Shown here in pieces: positions 15,866 to 24,269 of a stretch of DNA of 64,000 bases. The notes under the pieces were generated by a model. That model ran no database searches. It had not been told where the DNA came from and saw nothing but the letters and a program-made list of their open reading frames with translations. The DNA is from Hahella sp. KA22 (GTDB taxonomy: Bacteria; Pseudomonadota; Gammaproteobacteria; Pseudomonadales; Oleiphilaceae). A program made the position numbers and the translations under genes. The first letter of the stretch is position 1, and each line of letters starts with the position of its first letter. The stretch covers positions 62,001 to 126,000 of the forward strand of contig NZ_CP035490.1 of NCBI RefSeq assembly GCF_004135205.1, read 5' to 3'.

Positions 15866-18373
15866 CTACAGCAGGCGCAGGAAGGCGAACACGTCCAGGA
15901 AGCTGATGCGGCCGTCTTCGTTCAGGTCGTACTGACGGTTGTCGTCGTTGACCGGACGGAACAGCTGCTTCAACAGCATCAGCAGGTCGCGGCCGTCCAC
16001 ATCGCCGTCGCCATCGAAGTCGCCTTTCACTTCCTCTTTGACGCCATCGAGACTGATTTCCACGATGACCGGGTCATGGTCGGACGAGCGGTACGCGTCC
16101 GGGCTGTACAGGCTCAACACCTGAGCGTCGGTTTTGAACTCCACGTTGTAGTCCAGCACCTTCGGCTCATCGCCGTTGATGTGCCACTCGGAAACGCCAA
16201 CCACCTGGGGAGCGAGAGAGGCGCTGGCCAAGGCGTGATCCAGATAGCCGGTTTCACCGGAGAACACGTAGGAATAGGCTTCGTCGCCGATCAGTTCCGC
16301 AGGCATGTTGTGATACCCCTGCGCCTGCAGCGCCGTGATGGGGTCTTCCTTGGCGTAGGCGTTCAGGTCGCCGATGATCAGCACGTCCGCGTCTTCCGCG
16401 CCGGTAGGATCGCTCGCCAGCCAGTCCGCCAGCGCTACCGCGGCTTCGCTACGCTTCGCGTTGTAACAGCCCTGGCCGTCGCCTTGATCCTGGTTGTCGC
16501 CTTCTGCGTTGGTGCAGCCTTTGGATTTGAAGTGGTTGACCACCACGGTGAGCTTGCCGTCGTTGTCATTCAAGGAGAATGTCTGCGCCAGAGGCTGACG
16601 GTTGAAGTCATCGAACGGATAGCTGCTCAAGGTCTTGGCGGCGCCGGCCGGGGTCACTTTATCCGCCTTGTAGATCATGCCCACTGCGATTGCGTCGCCG
16701 CCCAGGGACGACAGCCCCGGATTTACGATTGCGTAATTGCCGCCTGCCGCATTGAGGCGGTTGACCAGATCCTGAATCGCGGAGTCTGCGCCGTAGCCGT
16801 CGTTCTCAATCTCCATCAGACCTACAACGTCCGCATCCATGGCCAACAGAGCGGCCACGGTTTTCGCCGCCTGCCGCTCCAGCTCTTCCGCAGTGGAAGC
16901 GCCGCGCGCCGTGGGGAAACCACCGCCCTGGCCATCGCCATTGAAGAAGTTAAGCACGTTGAAGCTGGCTACTTTCAGGTTGCCGGCGCCAGTGGTCGCA
17001 GGCGCGTCGGTGCGCGGGTTTTCCGCCACAAACGCTGGCGTGACGGTGGGATACATACGGTATACGGAGAAGCTGTAGCTGATGACGCCGGTGAGTTCAT
17101 TCACCTTGTCGCCCACCCGCAGGGTGTTCAGCGCACTCAGTTCCGGCGCGGGGAAGGGAATCACCGCCGGGTTCTGCTTCGTGCTGCCGTCGTCCAACAC
17201 CAACTGGTTCAGGACGTTGGCCGCCGCGACCGCCGCCGCCTCTTCTCCCGGAGTCGCTAAATGCGTAGGGATATAACGACGGCCATTACCCAGCAGGACC
17301 TCGCCGTAGCGGCCCAGGTTGTATACTTCGTTGACAGTCCAGGGCTGTGCGGAAGTCACCAGCATGCCTTCCACTTTTTCCAGGGCGTCGGCGCTGTCCA
17401 AAGGCAGAGATACCTGCGCCGGAGTCACCCGGTTGTCGCCGCCACACACTTTGATCGCCTGCACCGCGTTGACTTCCGTCAGGTCGTGGTATTCAGTCAC
17501 CGTCCCCAGCACCCGCACTTTCTGGCCGACGCTCACGTCCAGCACTGAGGCGTCTGCATAGACCAGTACGCCTTCCGAGGTCTTGTCATTGCCATCCTGG
17601 TCCGCGTCTTCTTCCTGCACGAAGAAGCCCTTTTGCTCATCCGCGCCTTGCAAGTCCGCGGTCACTACCGCTTCCAGCACTACCTGCTGGCCATTCAACG
17701 GCGAGCTGGCGCCGTCGCCCTGAATAGCGCTGATCAAGGTGGCGGGATCGCCGCACTCGCCGATTTCACCTGGCTCGCCGCCTGGATCAGTAGGGCCGTC
17801 GCCATAAGAGCCCAGGCCATCAAAGGTGTCGTTGGCATAACCGTCCCATTGCAGGGTGGGATCGTAAGCGTCATAGGGATCGCTGTCGCCAGATTCCACA
17901 TCGGATTTGCGACGCATCGTGTTGTTGGCGGTGCTGACGTCGCCAGCGCCCCACTCACTGCCGGGGTCCACGCCGATCTGGCCGATAGAGTCCACCGCCG
18001 CACCGCCTTTCAGCAATACAATGGCGTCATCGCCGTTGAAAAAGCCGCCGCCGCTGGTTAGATCCGCCTGCGCCAGAATCGCCGGATCGGCGCTGCTGTG
18101 GGCGATGACGTAGACGTCTCCCGCCGCCAGGGTTCCACTGAGATTCAGCGTCACGCCAGCGCTGGAGGAGCCGTTAAAATACATCTGCACTTCATAAGCG
18201 CCCAGGTCAACGTCGGCGCTGGTTCCGTTATAGATTTCCAATGCTTTGTTGTTGCTGGAGCCTTCCACATACTCAGAGAAAAAGAGGTCCGCCGCTGCGT
18301 GGGCCGCGCCGGTATGGAGCATCGCCATGCCCAATAACAACGCGGATACCTTGAACCTTGGCTTGGTAGTCAT
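15866..18373 (-). CDS. ExeM/NucH-family extracellular endonuclease with dockerin-like C-terminus
   Basis: 835 residues. A signal peptide (cut near AHA-AA, residue 27) is followed by a lamin-tail domain (FFSEYVEGSSNNKALEIYNG), an OB-fold region, and an exonuclease-endonuclease-phosphatase domain from about residue 470. The catalytic motifs are SFNVLNFF, GLMEIEND, NHFKSKG, IIGDLNAY and SSDHDP. It is predicted to degrade extracellular DNA for nutrient use or biofilm dispersal. The last 60 residues hold two Ca-binding loops (GDFDGDGDVDGRDL and YDLNEDGRISFLDVF), as in type I dockerins. Many relatives end instead in a GlyGly-CTERM sorting signal, absent here. AGGGA precedes the start. Confidence 0.9.
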   Translation of the reverse strand: MTTKPRFKVSALLLGMAMLHTGAAHAAADLFFSEYVEGSSNNKALEIYNGTSADVDLGAYEVQMYFNGSSSAGVTLNLSGTLAAGDVYVIAHSSADPAILAQADLTSGGGFFNGDDAIVLLKGGAAVDSIGQIGVDPGSEWGAGDVSTANNTMRRKSDVESGDSDPYDAYDPTLQWDGYANDTFDGLGSYGDGPTDPGGEPGEIGECGDPATLISAIQGDGASSPLNGQQVVLEAVVTADLQGADEQKGFFVQEEDADQDGNDKTSEGVLVYADASVLDVSVGQKVRVLGTVTEYHDLTEVNAVQAIKVCGGDNRVTPAQVSLPLDSADALEKVEGMLVTSAQPWTVNEVYNLGRYGEVLLGNGRRYIPTHLATPGEEAAAVAAANVLNQLVLDDGSTKQNPAVIPFPAPELSALNTLRVGDKVNELTGVISYSFSVYRMYPTVTPAFVAENPRTDAPATTGAGNLKVASFNVLNFFNGDGQGGGFPTARGASTAEELERQAAKTVAALLAMDADVVGLMEIENDGYGADSAIQDLVNRLNAAGGNYAIVNPGLSSLGGDAIAVGMIYKADKVTPAGAAKTLSSYPFDDFNRQPLAQTFSLNDNDGKLTVVVNHFKSKGCTNAEGDNQDQGDGQGCYNAKRSEAAVALADWLASDPTGAEDADVLIIGDLNAYAKEDPITALQAQGYHNMPAELIGDEAYSYVFSGETGYLDHALASASLAPQVVGVSEWHINGDEPKVLDYNVEFKTDAQVLSLYSPDAYRSSDHDPVIVEISLDGVKEEVKGDFDGDGDVDGRDLLMLLKQLFRPVNDDNRQYDLNEDGRISFLDVFAFLRLL

Positions 18374-18753
18374 GTTTGTTCCCTTTTTACTTTATTTTTT
18401 ATCGAGTTATCCCCACCCGTTTTCTCTAACGGGCAGGCTTAGTCTAGCTTATCGGCGGACGGTGATTATGCGATCTGATCCGGATTCCGGATATTTACCT
18501 TGAGACGCGGACGCAGATAGTTGCGACCGCCAGGCGCTCCAGCCTGGAAATCATCGAACCGTCGGGGAGGAAGTCGTTTCCGGGGAAAACCTGTCTAATG
18601 AAACAGGAAACCGGTGACAGGTTTACGCGAAACAGATGACAAAAATGTGACGAACTATCCGCAAAATCAGGGAATTAACAGAGAAGCGCGATAAGCGCCA
18701 CGGGCATGAGGAAATCTGAAGAGGAGAAAAGCCAAGGACGGCCTGGCCGTCCC
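18374..18753. other. Intergenic region, no gene seen
   Basis: About 380 bases between two minus-strand genes, presumably holding the ExeM promoter. An 8-base inverted repeat, AACCTGTC (18588-18595) and GACAGGTT (18616-18623), is the only structure noted besides the terminator at 18736. Confidence 0.5.
18736..18752 (-). terminator. Hairpin terminator of the deacetylase-family gene
   Basis: GGACGGC pairs with GCCGTCC around a 3-base loop just beyond the stop at 18754. On the minus strand it is followed by TTGGCTTTTCTC, a weak T-tract. Confidence 0.6.
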
Positions 18754-19674
18754 CTATAACGCATATTCCTGATAAAGACGGTCAGCCACGCCATGCATGA
18801 CGCCATGGCGTGCGGCCAGACGTTTGCGGTCCTTGTCATAGCCGCCGCCAATCACGCAGGCCACCGGGACGCCGCGCTCCAGGCACTGACGGATGACATA
18901 CTCATCCCGCTCCGCGATATCTGCGTCTTTAAGATGCAGGTGTCCCAGCACATCATCGTCGTGCACGTCGACGCCAGCGTCGTACAGCACGAAGTCCGGT
19001 TGGGTCAGGTCGAAGATATAAGGCAGCCAGTGCTCCATGGTCTGCATGTAGGCGCGACCGTCGGAGCCCCGGTCCAGCTCAATATCGAAATCACTGTGGG
19101 CTTTGCGATAGGGAAAGTTCTGCCGACAGTGAAAGGAGCAGGTGAAGATATCCGGATCGTCCGTGAGGATGCGCGCCGTGCCGTCGCCCTGATGCACATC
19201 GCAGTCGATGATCAGCACCCGCGACGCCTCGCCCCCGCGCACCAGCACTCGCGCCGCCACCGCCAGATCATTGAATACGCAAAAACCGCTGCCGTGATCG
19301 TAATGGGCGTGATGAGTGCCGCCCGCAAGATGGGCGACCAAGCCATATTTCAGCGCCAGTCGCGCGGTCATCAAGGTGCCGCCCACCGCCCGGAAAGTCC
19401 GCGTGCAGACGCCTTCCGACCAGGGCAAACCGATCTGGCGCATATGTTTGGCGGACAGCTCCCCGTGGCGAAAGTCGCGCACGTAATCGGCGCAGTGCGC
19501 CAGGGCGATGTCTTCCTGGGTCGCCGCTTCTGGTGTAAACAGATTGGCGTCCGTCAACACGCCTTCCGCGCGCAGGAACTCGGCCAACAGGCGGAACTTC
19601 TCCATGGGAAAACGGTGACCAGCGGGAATTTCAGGACTGTACTCGGGGTGATAAACCAGCGGAACCTTTGCCAT
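18754..19674 (-). CDS. Histone-deacetylase-family (class II-like) zinc amidohydrolase
   Basis: 306 residues, full length for the bacterial family. Landmarks: GGTHHAHYDHGSGFCVFND (paired active-site His), LIIDCDVHQGDGTA (zinc Asp and His), a later YDAGVDVHDDD (second zinc Asp) and CVIGGGY. These support a Zn-dependent amide hydrolase of the acetoin-utilisation or acetylpolyamine amidohydrolase type. Actual substrates (acetyl-lysine, acetylpolyamines) cannot be told from sequence. It is divergent from trxC with a hairpin between them. Cytoplasmic. Confidence 0.9.
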   Translation of the reverse strand: MAKVPLVYHPEYSPEIPAGHRFPMEKFRLLAEFLRAEGVLTDANLFTPEAATQEDIALAHCADYVRDFRHGELSAKHMRQIGLPWSEGVCTRTFRAVGGTLMTARLALKYGLVAHLAGGTHHAHYDHGSGFCVFNDLAVAARVLVRGGEASRVLIIDCDVHQGDGTARILTDDPDIFTCSFHCRQNFPYRKAHSDFDIELDRGSDGRAYMQTMEHWLPYIFDLTQPDFVLYDAGVDVHDDDVLGHLHLKDADIAERDEYVIRQCLERGVPVACVIGGGYDKDRKRLAARHGVMHGVADRLYQEYAL

Positions 19675-19760
19675 ACAACCAATATCATCTCTTGCGGGCG
19701 GCGCATGCGCCCAAACTCTTAATCAGGCAGCCAAATAGCTTCCTTCTATTTGTCTGCAAC

Positions 19761-19789
19761 GACAGGGCCTGCACAGGTCAGGCCCTGTC
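19761..19789. repeat. 11-base perfect inverted repeat between divergent genes
   Basis: GACAGGGCCTG (19761-19771) and CAGGCCCTGTC (19779-19789) with a 7-base loop lie in the 253-base divergent region between the deacetylase-family gene and trxC. No T-run follows on either strand, so an operator or structural element is more likely than a terminator. Confidence 0.6.
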
Positions 19790-19927
19790 TCCCGCAGCTT
19801 GTCGCCGCGCAGGCGCGTCCATGCGCCTAGTTATTAACATGCCAATACCATTGCCATATTAATAACTTGAAACACCCTCGTCCTTCCCCCATCTAGCATG
19901 GAGTTCAAACATTCAGGGCGTAAAGAA

Positions 19928-20362
19928 ATGAGCGATACATTACAGGTTGTCTGTCCCCATTGCGACACCACCAACCGGGTTCCCGCAGCCAAACTCAGCG
20001 CTGGCGGCAAATGCGGCCGTTGCAAGCAACCACTGTTCGCTGGACATCCCGTCGCTCTAGGACAGAATAATTTCGGCAAGCACCTGCAGACCAGCGACCT
20101 GCCCCTGCTGGTGGACTTCTGGGCGCCCTGGTGCGGCCCCTGCAAAATGTTCGCGCCGATTTTCGAGCAGGCCGCCGCGCAATTGGAGCCTGCAGTACGT
20201 TGCGTGAAAGTGGATACGGAGAGCAACCCGCAACTGGCTCAACAATTCCAGATCCGCAGCATCCCCACCCTGGCGATCTTCAAGAAAGGCCAGGAAGTCG
20301 CCCGCATTTCCGGAGCGCTGCAAGGCCCACAACTGGTTCAGTGGGTTCGGGAAAATTTGTAA
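19928..20362 (+). CDS. trxC: Thioredoxin 2
   Basis: 144 residues from the ATG at 19928 (an upstream ATG at 19898 would add ten residues not seen in the family). It has the N-terminal zinc site of TrxC (CPHC and CGRC pairs), then a thioredoxin domain with active site FWAPWCGPCKMF and the cis-Pro segment RSIPTLAIF. It reduces disulfides in the cytoplasm and is often part of the oxidative-stress response; the zinc domain distinguishes it from TrxA. Length matches E. coli TrxC closely. Confidence 0.95.
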   Translation: MSDTLQVVCPHCDTTNRVPAAKLSAGGKCGRCKQPLFAGHPVALGQNNFGKHLQTSDLPLLVDFWAPWCGPCKMFAPIFEQAAAQLEPAVRCVKVDTESNPQLAQQFQIRSIPTLAIFKKGQEVARISGALQGPQLVQWVRENL

Positions 20363-20533
20363 GTCACTCCTTCGCAGCAAAGCGCTTTCCTCTCGCTCCT
20401 GTTCTCTACGGGAGCGGTATTTGACTATCAACGACGCATGATTTCTGCATGAGTAGATTTGCCAGCGACAAGAAAAAGCTTGGCTTAAACATTCTTATTC
20501 ATACGTTCACTCTATCTGATAACAGGAAGAGAG

Positions 20534-20707
20534 TTATTCAGAAGTCTTTTCTTGGTGCTGCTGGCTTTTCTTTTTTGCCCATTCAGCAGCTTCACGCCCT
20601 AAGCGCTCTAACCCCTCAGTTGTGTCCAGCTCCCGCGCCCATTGCTCCATTTGAAACTCAGTCAGAGCATTTTTAGACTTTCTTTTAGCTTCTTTCGTAT
20701 TAGCCAT
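20534..20707 (-). CDS. Small helical hypothetical protein
   Basis: 57 residues (MANTKEAKRKSKNALTEF at the start), highly charged. Two predicted helices contain EFQMEQWARELD and LGREAAEWAKKKSQQHQ. AGGAG lies about 6 bases upstream of the ATG at 20707, which supports translation. No family recognised. It sits in an AT-rich gap between trxC and the DUF6795 gene. Confidence 0.5.
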   Translation of the reverse strand: MANTKEAKRKSKNALTEFQMEQWARELDTTEGLERLGREAAEWAKKKSQQHQEKTSE

Positions 20708-21117
20708 TAGACACTCCTATAACTACATCACTTGCTTTCTTACATCTTAAGCCAGTGACTCTTTCAGACGCTAACCCAGACTTTCAGGCTATTAATCTAT
20801 ACGCCAGCGCGAATCTTGCTGGCTAAGTTTTTTAGTTCGTAGTCCAGCAGAGAGGTAGCGTCTTCGCCTCCCGAATCTGAAAAAACCGCCTGTCTAACTA
20901 TTGATCTAACTGGTCAAAAAATATTTCTTTTTTCATATTTCTGAAAAATCAATCAGTTATATTTCCTCGTAAAAAAATACGGAATATTTTGACGCATTTC
21001 ATAAAAAGTCAGCGCTTACTATTGCATTGTCCCGCGGGAACGCATATCCAATGTTTGCTGGCTGTTTTATCGTCAGCGCACATTGAGAAACTAAACTAAT
21101 AAGAAGAACACAGAGTC
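20708..21117. other. AT-rich intergenic region, no firm gene
   Basis: About 410 bases, markedly AT-rich around 20920-21010. A short open stretch on the minus strand ending at a stop near 20797 (SLLDYELKNLASKIRAGV) has no usable start codon and may be a gene remnant. Presumably contains promoters for the flanking divergent genes. Confidence 0.4.
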
Positions 21118-21600
21118 GTGACTACCAAAAATATTATCTGGATGGTTGCCGTTCTATCGATATGTCTGTCTAGCAAAGGATGGTCTATGTCTATTTTCGA
21201 TATCGGAAAGGTCTGTCTCGCTTCAGAAATGTCGGCTGTCGTCACCCTCAACGGCGACCCTGTCGCCGGCGCCCAGGTGCAACGCACGCTGACCTGGGGG
21301 AGCGATGAAAACGCCGTCGAAGAAACCTCCACCGACGCCCAGGGCCGCTTCCAATTTCCCGCTTATTATTCCCGCACTGTATCCAAATACTTACCTGGTC
21401 AACCCGTCATTCATCAGAAAATGATCATTCGCCATGACGGTCAGGAATACCTCGCCTGGACGACCAGCAAATTAAGTTTCGATGAAAATTCCGAACTCGG
21501 CAAAGGCGTCAAGATTCGTCTTAAGTGCGACCTCGCCGATGAGGAGTCCGTCAAGGAAGGTCGCTCCTATGTAGTCAAGGGCATATGCCAATTGGAATGA
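21118..21600 (+). CDS. DUF6795 protein, probably exported; candidate immunity partner of the lipase
   Basis: 160 residues from GTG 21118, which gives a plausible signal peptide (VAVLSICLSSKGWS). An ATG at 21187 would give the cytoplasmic-length form starting MSIFDIGKVCLASEMS. The body has the family pattern: VTLNGDPVAGAQVQR, TDAQGRFQFPA, a VSKYLPGQP segment and FDENSELGKG, a transthyretin-like beta fold. Members often lie beside type VI secretion effectors. Here the next gene, 44 bases on, is a lipase. An exported immunity protein would fit a lipase acting on the periplasmic side. This pairing is inferred. Confidence 0.65.
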   Translation: MTTKNIIWMVAVLSICLSSKGWSMSIFDIGKVCLASEMSAVVTLNGDPVAGAQVQRTLTWGSDENAVEETSTDAQGRFQFPAYYSRTVSKYLPGQPVIHQKMIIRHDGQEYLAWTTSKLSFDENSELGKGVKIRLKCDLADEESVKEGRSYVVKGICQLE

Positions 21601-21644
21601 CCGAATAACCAAAACAAAAGCAGTCATTACAGGGGAAATCAGTC

Positions 21645-22802
21645 GTGGCAGTTCTAACTCCATCTGAGGCGGCGTACGCTGCAGAGCGTTCGTACCGCAT
21701 CATTCATGAACGAGACGTCAGTCTTTTCGGTAATAAACTGGCGGGGAAATTCGCCCTCAACAATGAGTCGCGCTTCGAAGGCGTCGCCGGCGCGTCCATT
21801 TTCAAATATCAGTCCGGATTCGGCCTCGCCGCCCGCGGCGTGAGCGATATCTGCAACGAGTTCCGCGACGACGCATTTATCGTCACCCGCGGCACCGACG
21901 CCACCAACTTCCGGGACATACTGACCGACGCGCACACCTCCGTGCAGCGCTCCAGCAGCGGCAACTTCGTGCATACGGGATTCAACACCACGTTCAAATC
22001 CTTCGAACAGGATATGCGCAATTTCTTCCGCGGCTACAATCCACGGAGGGTGCATTGCGTAGGCCACAGCCTGGGCGGCGCACTGGCGTCACTGATCTCG
22101 GAATGGCTGGTGGAGAACAACGTAGCGGAACCGGTGCTGTACACCTTCGGCAGTCCACGGGTAGGCTCGTCCGGCTTTGCTTCCAACCTCACCCGCCAGG
22201 TGAACGCCGCGAATATCTATCGCGTCGCCCACAGTACGGACCCCGTGCCCTGGATACCAACCTGGCCGTTCTATCATGTGCCCAACCCGGGAACGGAGTG
22301 CTTCATCGACTGCGGGATGAACTTCGCCTCCAAAAACCACCTGATGGACCACTATATTGACTCGGTGGAAGGCAAGACCTGGGAGTCCCTGAAAATCAGA
22401 CAACCCAGCGCCAGCCTGACGGACGATGTGGAGAAGTGGCTGAAGTCGGACGGCCCTATCTCTTTCACCGTCAACTCCTTCAATATGATCAACAAAGCGC
22501 TGATCTGGGTATTGAAGAAAGTGCTGCACGGCGTCGGCATTGGCGTCAACGTCGCCCTGGCGGCGGGGCTGACCGTTATGGACCAGCTGGCGATGCTGCT
22601 GGATCAGGCGGTGCGCATGGGCAAAGAGATGGCGGGGCTGGTGGAGCGTCTGATTCTGAAGATGCTCAATGCGGTGGGTTACGCGATTTCCAAAGTGGAA
22701 AGCATCACCGTGAATTTCCTGCGCTGGACTCTGAAAGTATTCACCTCCTTCATGTACAACCTGGCCCGCAGAGCGGCGGACGCGGTGCGCCTGAGACTCT
22801 AG
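21645..22802 (+). CDS. Class 3 (alpha/beta) lipase, possible secreted antibacterial effector
   Basis: 385 residues from GTG 21645. The lipase class 3 domain spans about residues 30-250 with nucleophile elbow VHCVGHSLGGALAS, then TFGSPRVGS, a catalytic Asp (AHSTDPVPWIP) and a late His (KNHLMDHY). The C-terminal 110 residues are long amphipathic or hydrophobic helices (LIWVLKKVLHGVGIGV onward) that could contact membranes. No signal peptide, as expected for a type VI effector, although no secretion genes occur in the window. Expected activity is hydrolysis of glycerolipids. Preceded by a DUF6795 gene. Confidence 0.75.
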   Translation: MAVLTPSEAAYAAERSYRIIHERDVSLFGNKLAGKFALNNESRFEGVAGASIFKYQSGFGLAARGVSDICNEFRDDAFIVTRGTDATNFRDILTDAHTSVQRSSSGNFVHTGFNTTFKSFEQDMRNFFRGYNPRRVHCVGHSLGGALASLISEWLVENNVAEPVLYTFGSPRVGSSGFASNLTRQVNAANIYRVAHSTDPVPWIPTWPFYHVPNPGTECFIDCGMNFASKNHLMDHYIDSVEGKTWESLKIRQPSASLTDDVEKWLKSDGPISFTVNSFNMINKALIWVLKKVLHGVGIGVNVALAAGLTVMDQLAMLLDQAVRMGKEMAGLVERLILKMLNAVGYAISKVESITVNFLRWTLKVFTSFMYNLARRAADAVRLRL

Positions 22803-23152
22803 TCCGTCCGCGTCACAGATGCGTCCGTCCCTGGGGACGGGCGCGTTAACGCATACAGGCTGGCGTCCACCTTGCCGGCGTTGGCGTAGATGCGCAGGTT
22901 ACCGCCCATGGCGTTCACTTCCGTGTTGGTGGGATTCTGATACAACGCCGCGCGGAACTGCGGGTACTGAATATCCGGGTCGCTCAAAAGCCCATGGCTA
23001 ACACTGAACTCGAACAATCCGGGAAGAGTAAACACCAGCTCACTCCCTTCCTCCCGCAGCGCGCCGTCAAACTCCGCAATCCATCCGGACAGGATGGCGT
23101 CTCCATGCAGATACCGGCGAAATATCGCCAAAATGTCAGAAAATAAGGCCAT
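22799..23152 (-). CDS. Hypothetical protein
   Basis: 117 residues, no known family. It begins MALFSDILAIFRRYLHG and ends with a threonine/arginine-rich tail. GGGGAG precedes the start at 23152, so translation is credible. It is convergent with the lipase gene and overlaps its stop by 4 bases. It could be a third component of the lipase locus, but nothing in the sequence shows this. Confidence 0.5.
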   Translation of the reverse strand: MALFSDILAIFRRYLHGDAILSGWIAEFDGALREEGSELVFTLPGLFEFSVSHGLLSDPDIQYPQFRAALYQNPTNTEVNAMGGNLRIYANAGKVDASLYALTRPSPGTDASVTRTD

Positions 23153-23369
23153 TTTCTCCCCTTTTCTCTCTCATCCTCTCGATGTCCGCTACTGACGCTC
23201 AGTTCCTCCCCCACACTCCTCCGGCGAATCCCTGGCGACGAGGGAGCAGACCTGTCGTTTTTGCGGTTATTCTGCCCAAAACACGGCGGCTATTTTGCCC
23301 AAAAGGGGAAGTCTTGTCCGCCAACGAATAATAACTCCATATTCCCTTTTACCTTCAGGCGGTAATCCT

Positions 23370-24269
23370 ATGTCCATGTCCGTATTGGTCGTCGGCGGCG
23401 CATCTTTCAACACCCTGATTCATTTGGATAACTTCCCGCAACCCCAGCCTCAGACCCTGCTCGCCAAAGGCAGTTATCAGGCGGTCGGCGGCACTGGCGC
23501 CGGAAAGGCGTTTAATCTCAAACAGTTGGGCATGGATGTGCGGCTGCACATGATTCTCGGCAAAGACGAAGCCGGTCACGCCATCCTGCGGGAATGTCGT
23601 CGTCGCGATCTGCCCTGCATCGTCGAGCTGATCGATCAACCCACGGAGCAGCACACCAACCTGATGGCCGCCGACGGCGGGCGCATTTCCATCTTCACTC
23701 ATCCTTCCGCAGACGAAGCGCCGCTGCATTGGAGCGACCTTGACCCGGCGCTGAAGCAATGCGATATCGCCGCCGTCAGCATTCTCAACTACACCCGACC
23801 GGTGTTGGCGCGAGCGCGGGAGTTGGGCAAACCGCTGTGGATTGACTTGCATGATTACGACGGCGCCAACCCGCATCATGATGAGTTCATTCAAGCGGCG
23901 GATGCGCTGTTTCTGTCCAGCGATAATTTTCCGGACTACCGCGCTTTCATGGCGCAGCAAGTGGCAGCAGGCAAGGACTTTGTCGTCTGTACTCATGGCG
24001 CACACGGCAGCACGGCGTTGGACGCGGAGGGGAACTGGTACGAACAGGATATTGCTGAAGGGTTTGAGCTGGTGGACAGCAACGGCGCCGGAGACGCGTT
24101 TTTTAGCGGCTTTCTCTACGGTTATTGCCAAGGCTGGGACATGCGCCGCCGTTTGCGGGCGGGAACCCTGGCGGCGGCGTTTTGCATTACGTCCACGCAG
24201 TTGGCGTCGGACCTGCTCTCAGCGGCGGCGCTGGAGCAGGACCAAGTGGTCGGGCCAGATCAGAACTGA
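23370..24269 (+). CDS. PfkB-family carbohydrate/nucleoside kinase
   Basis: 299 residues from the ATG at 23370 (AGGCGG upstream; the longer frame from 23295 runs into non-coding sequence). Ribokinase-fold landmarks are the N-terminal VGGASFNTL, GGTGAGKAFNLKQLG, and the C-terminal PfkB signature DSNGAGDAFFSGFLYG, whose Asp is the catalytic base and whose GAGD loop is the anion hole. It phosphorylates a sugar or nucleoside with ATP; the substrate is not identifiable. It converges on the TonB receptor gene and overlaps it by 10 bases. Confidence 0.85.
   Translation: MSMSVLVVGGASFNTLIHLDNFPQPQPQTLLAKGSYQAVGGTGAGKAFNLKQLGMDVRLHMILGKDEAGHAILRECRRRDLPCIVELIDQPTEQHTNLMAADGGRISIFTHPSADEAPLHWSDLDPALKQCDIAAVSILNYTRPVLARARELGKPLWIDLHDYDGANPHHDEFIQAADALFLSSDNFPDYRAFMAQQVAAGKDFVVCTHGAHGSTALDAEGNWYEQDIAEGFELVDSNGAGDAFFSGFLYGYCQGWDMRRRLRAGTLAAAFCITSTQLASDLLSAAALEQDQVVGPDQN

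Noticed and set aside
16076-17260. 394-residue plus-strand frame over the ExeM gene
   Set aside because: Antisense shadow of a gene with complete nuclease motifs.
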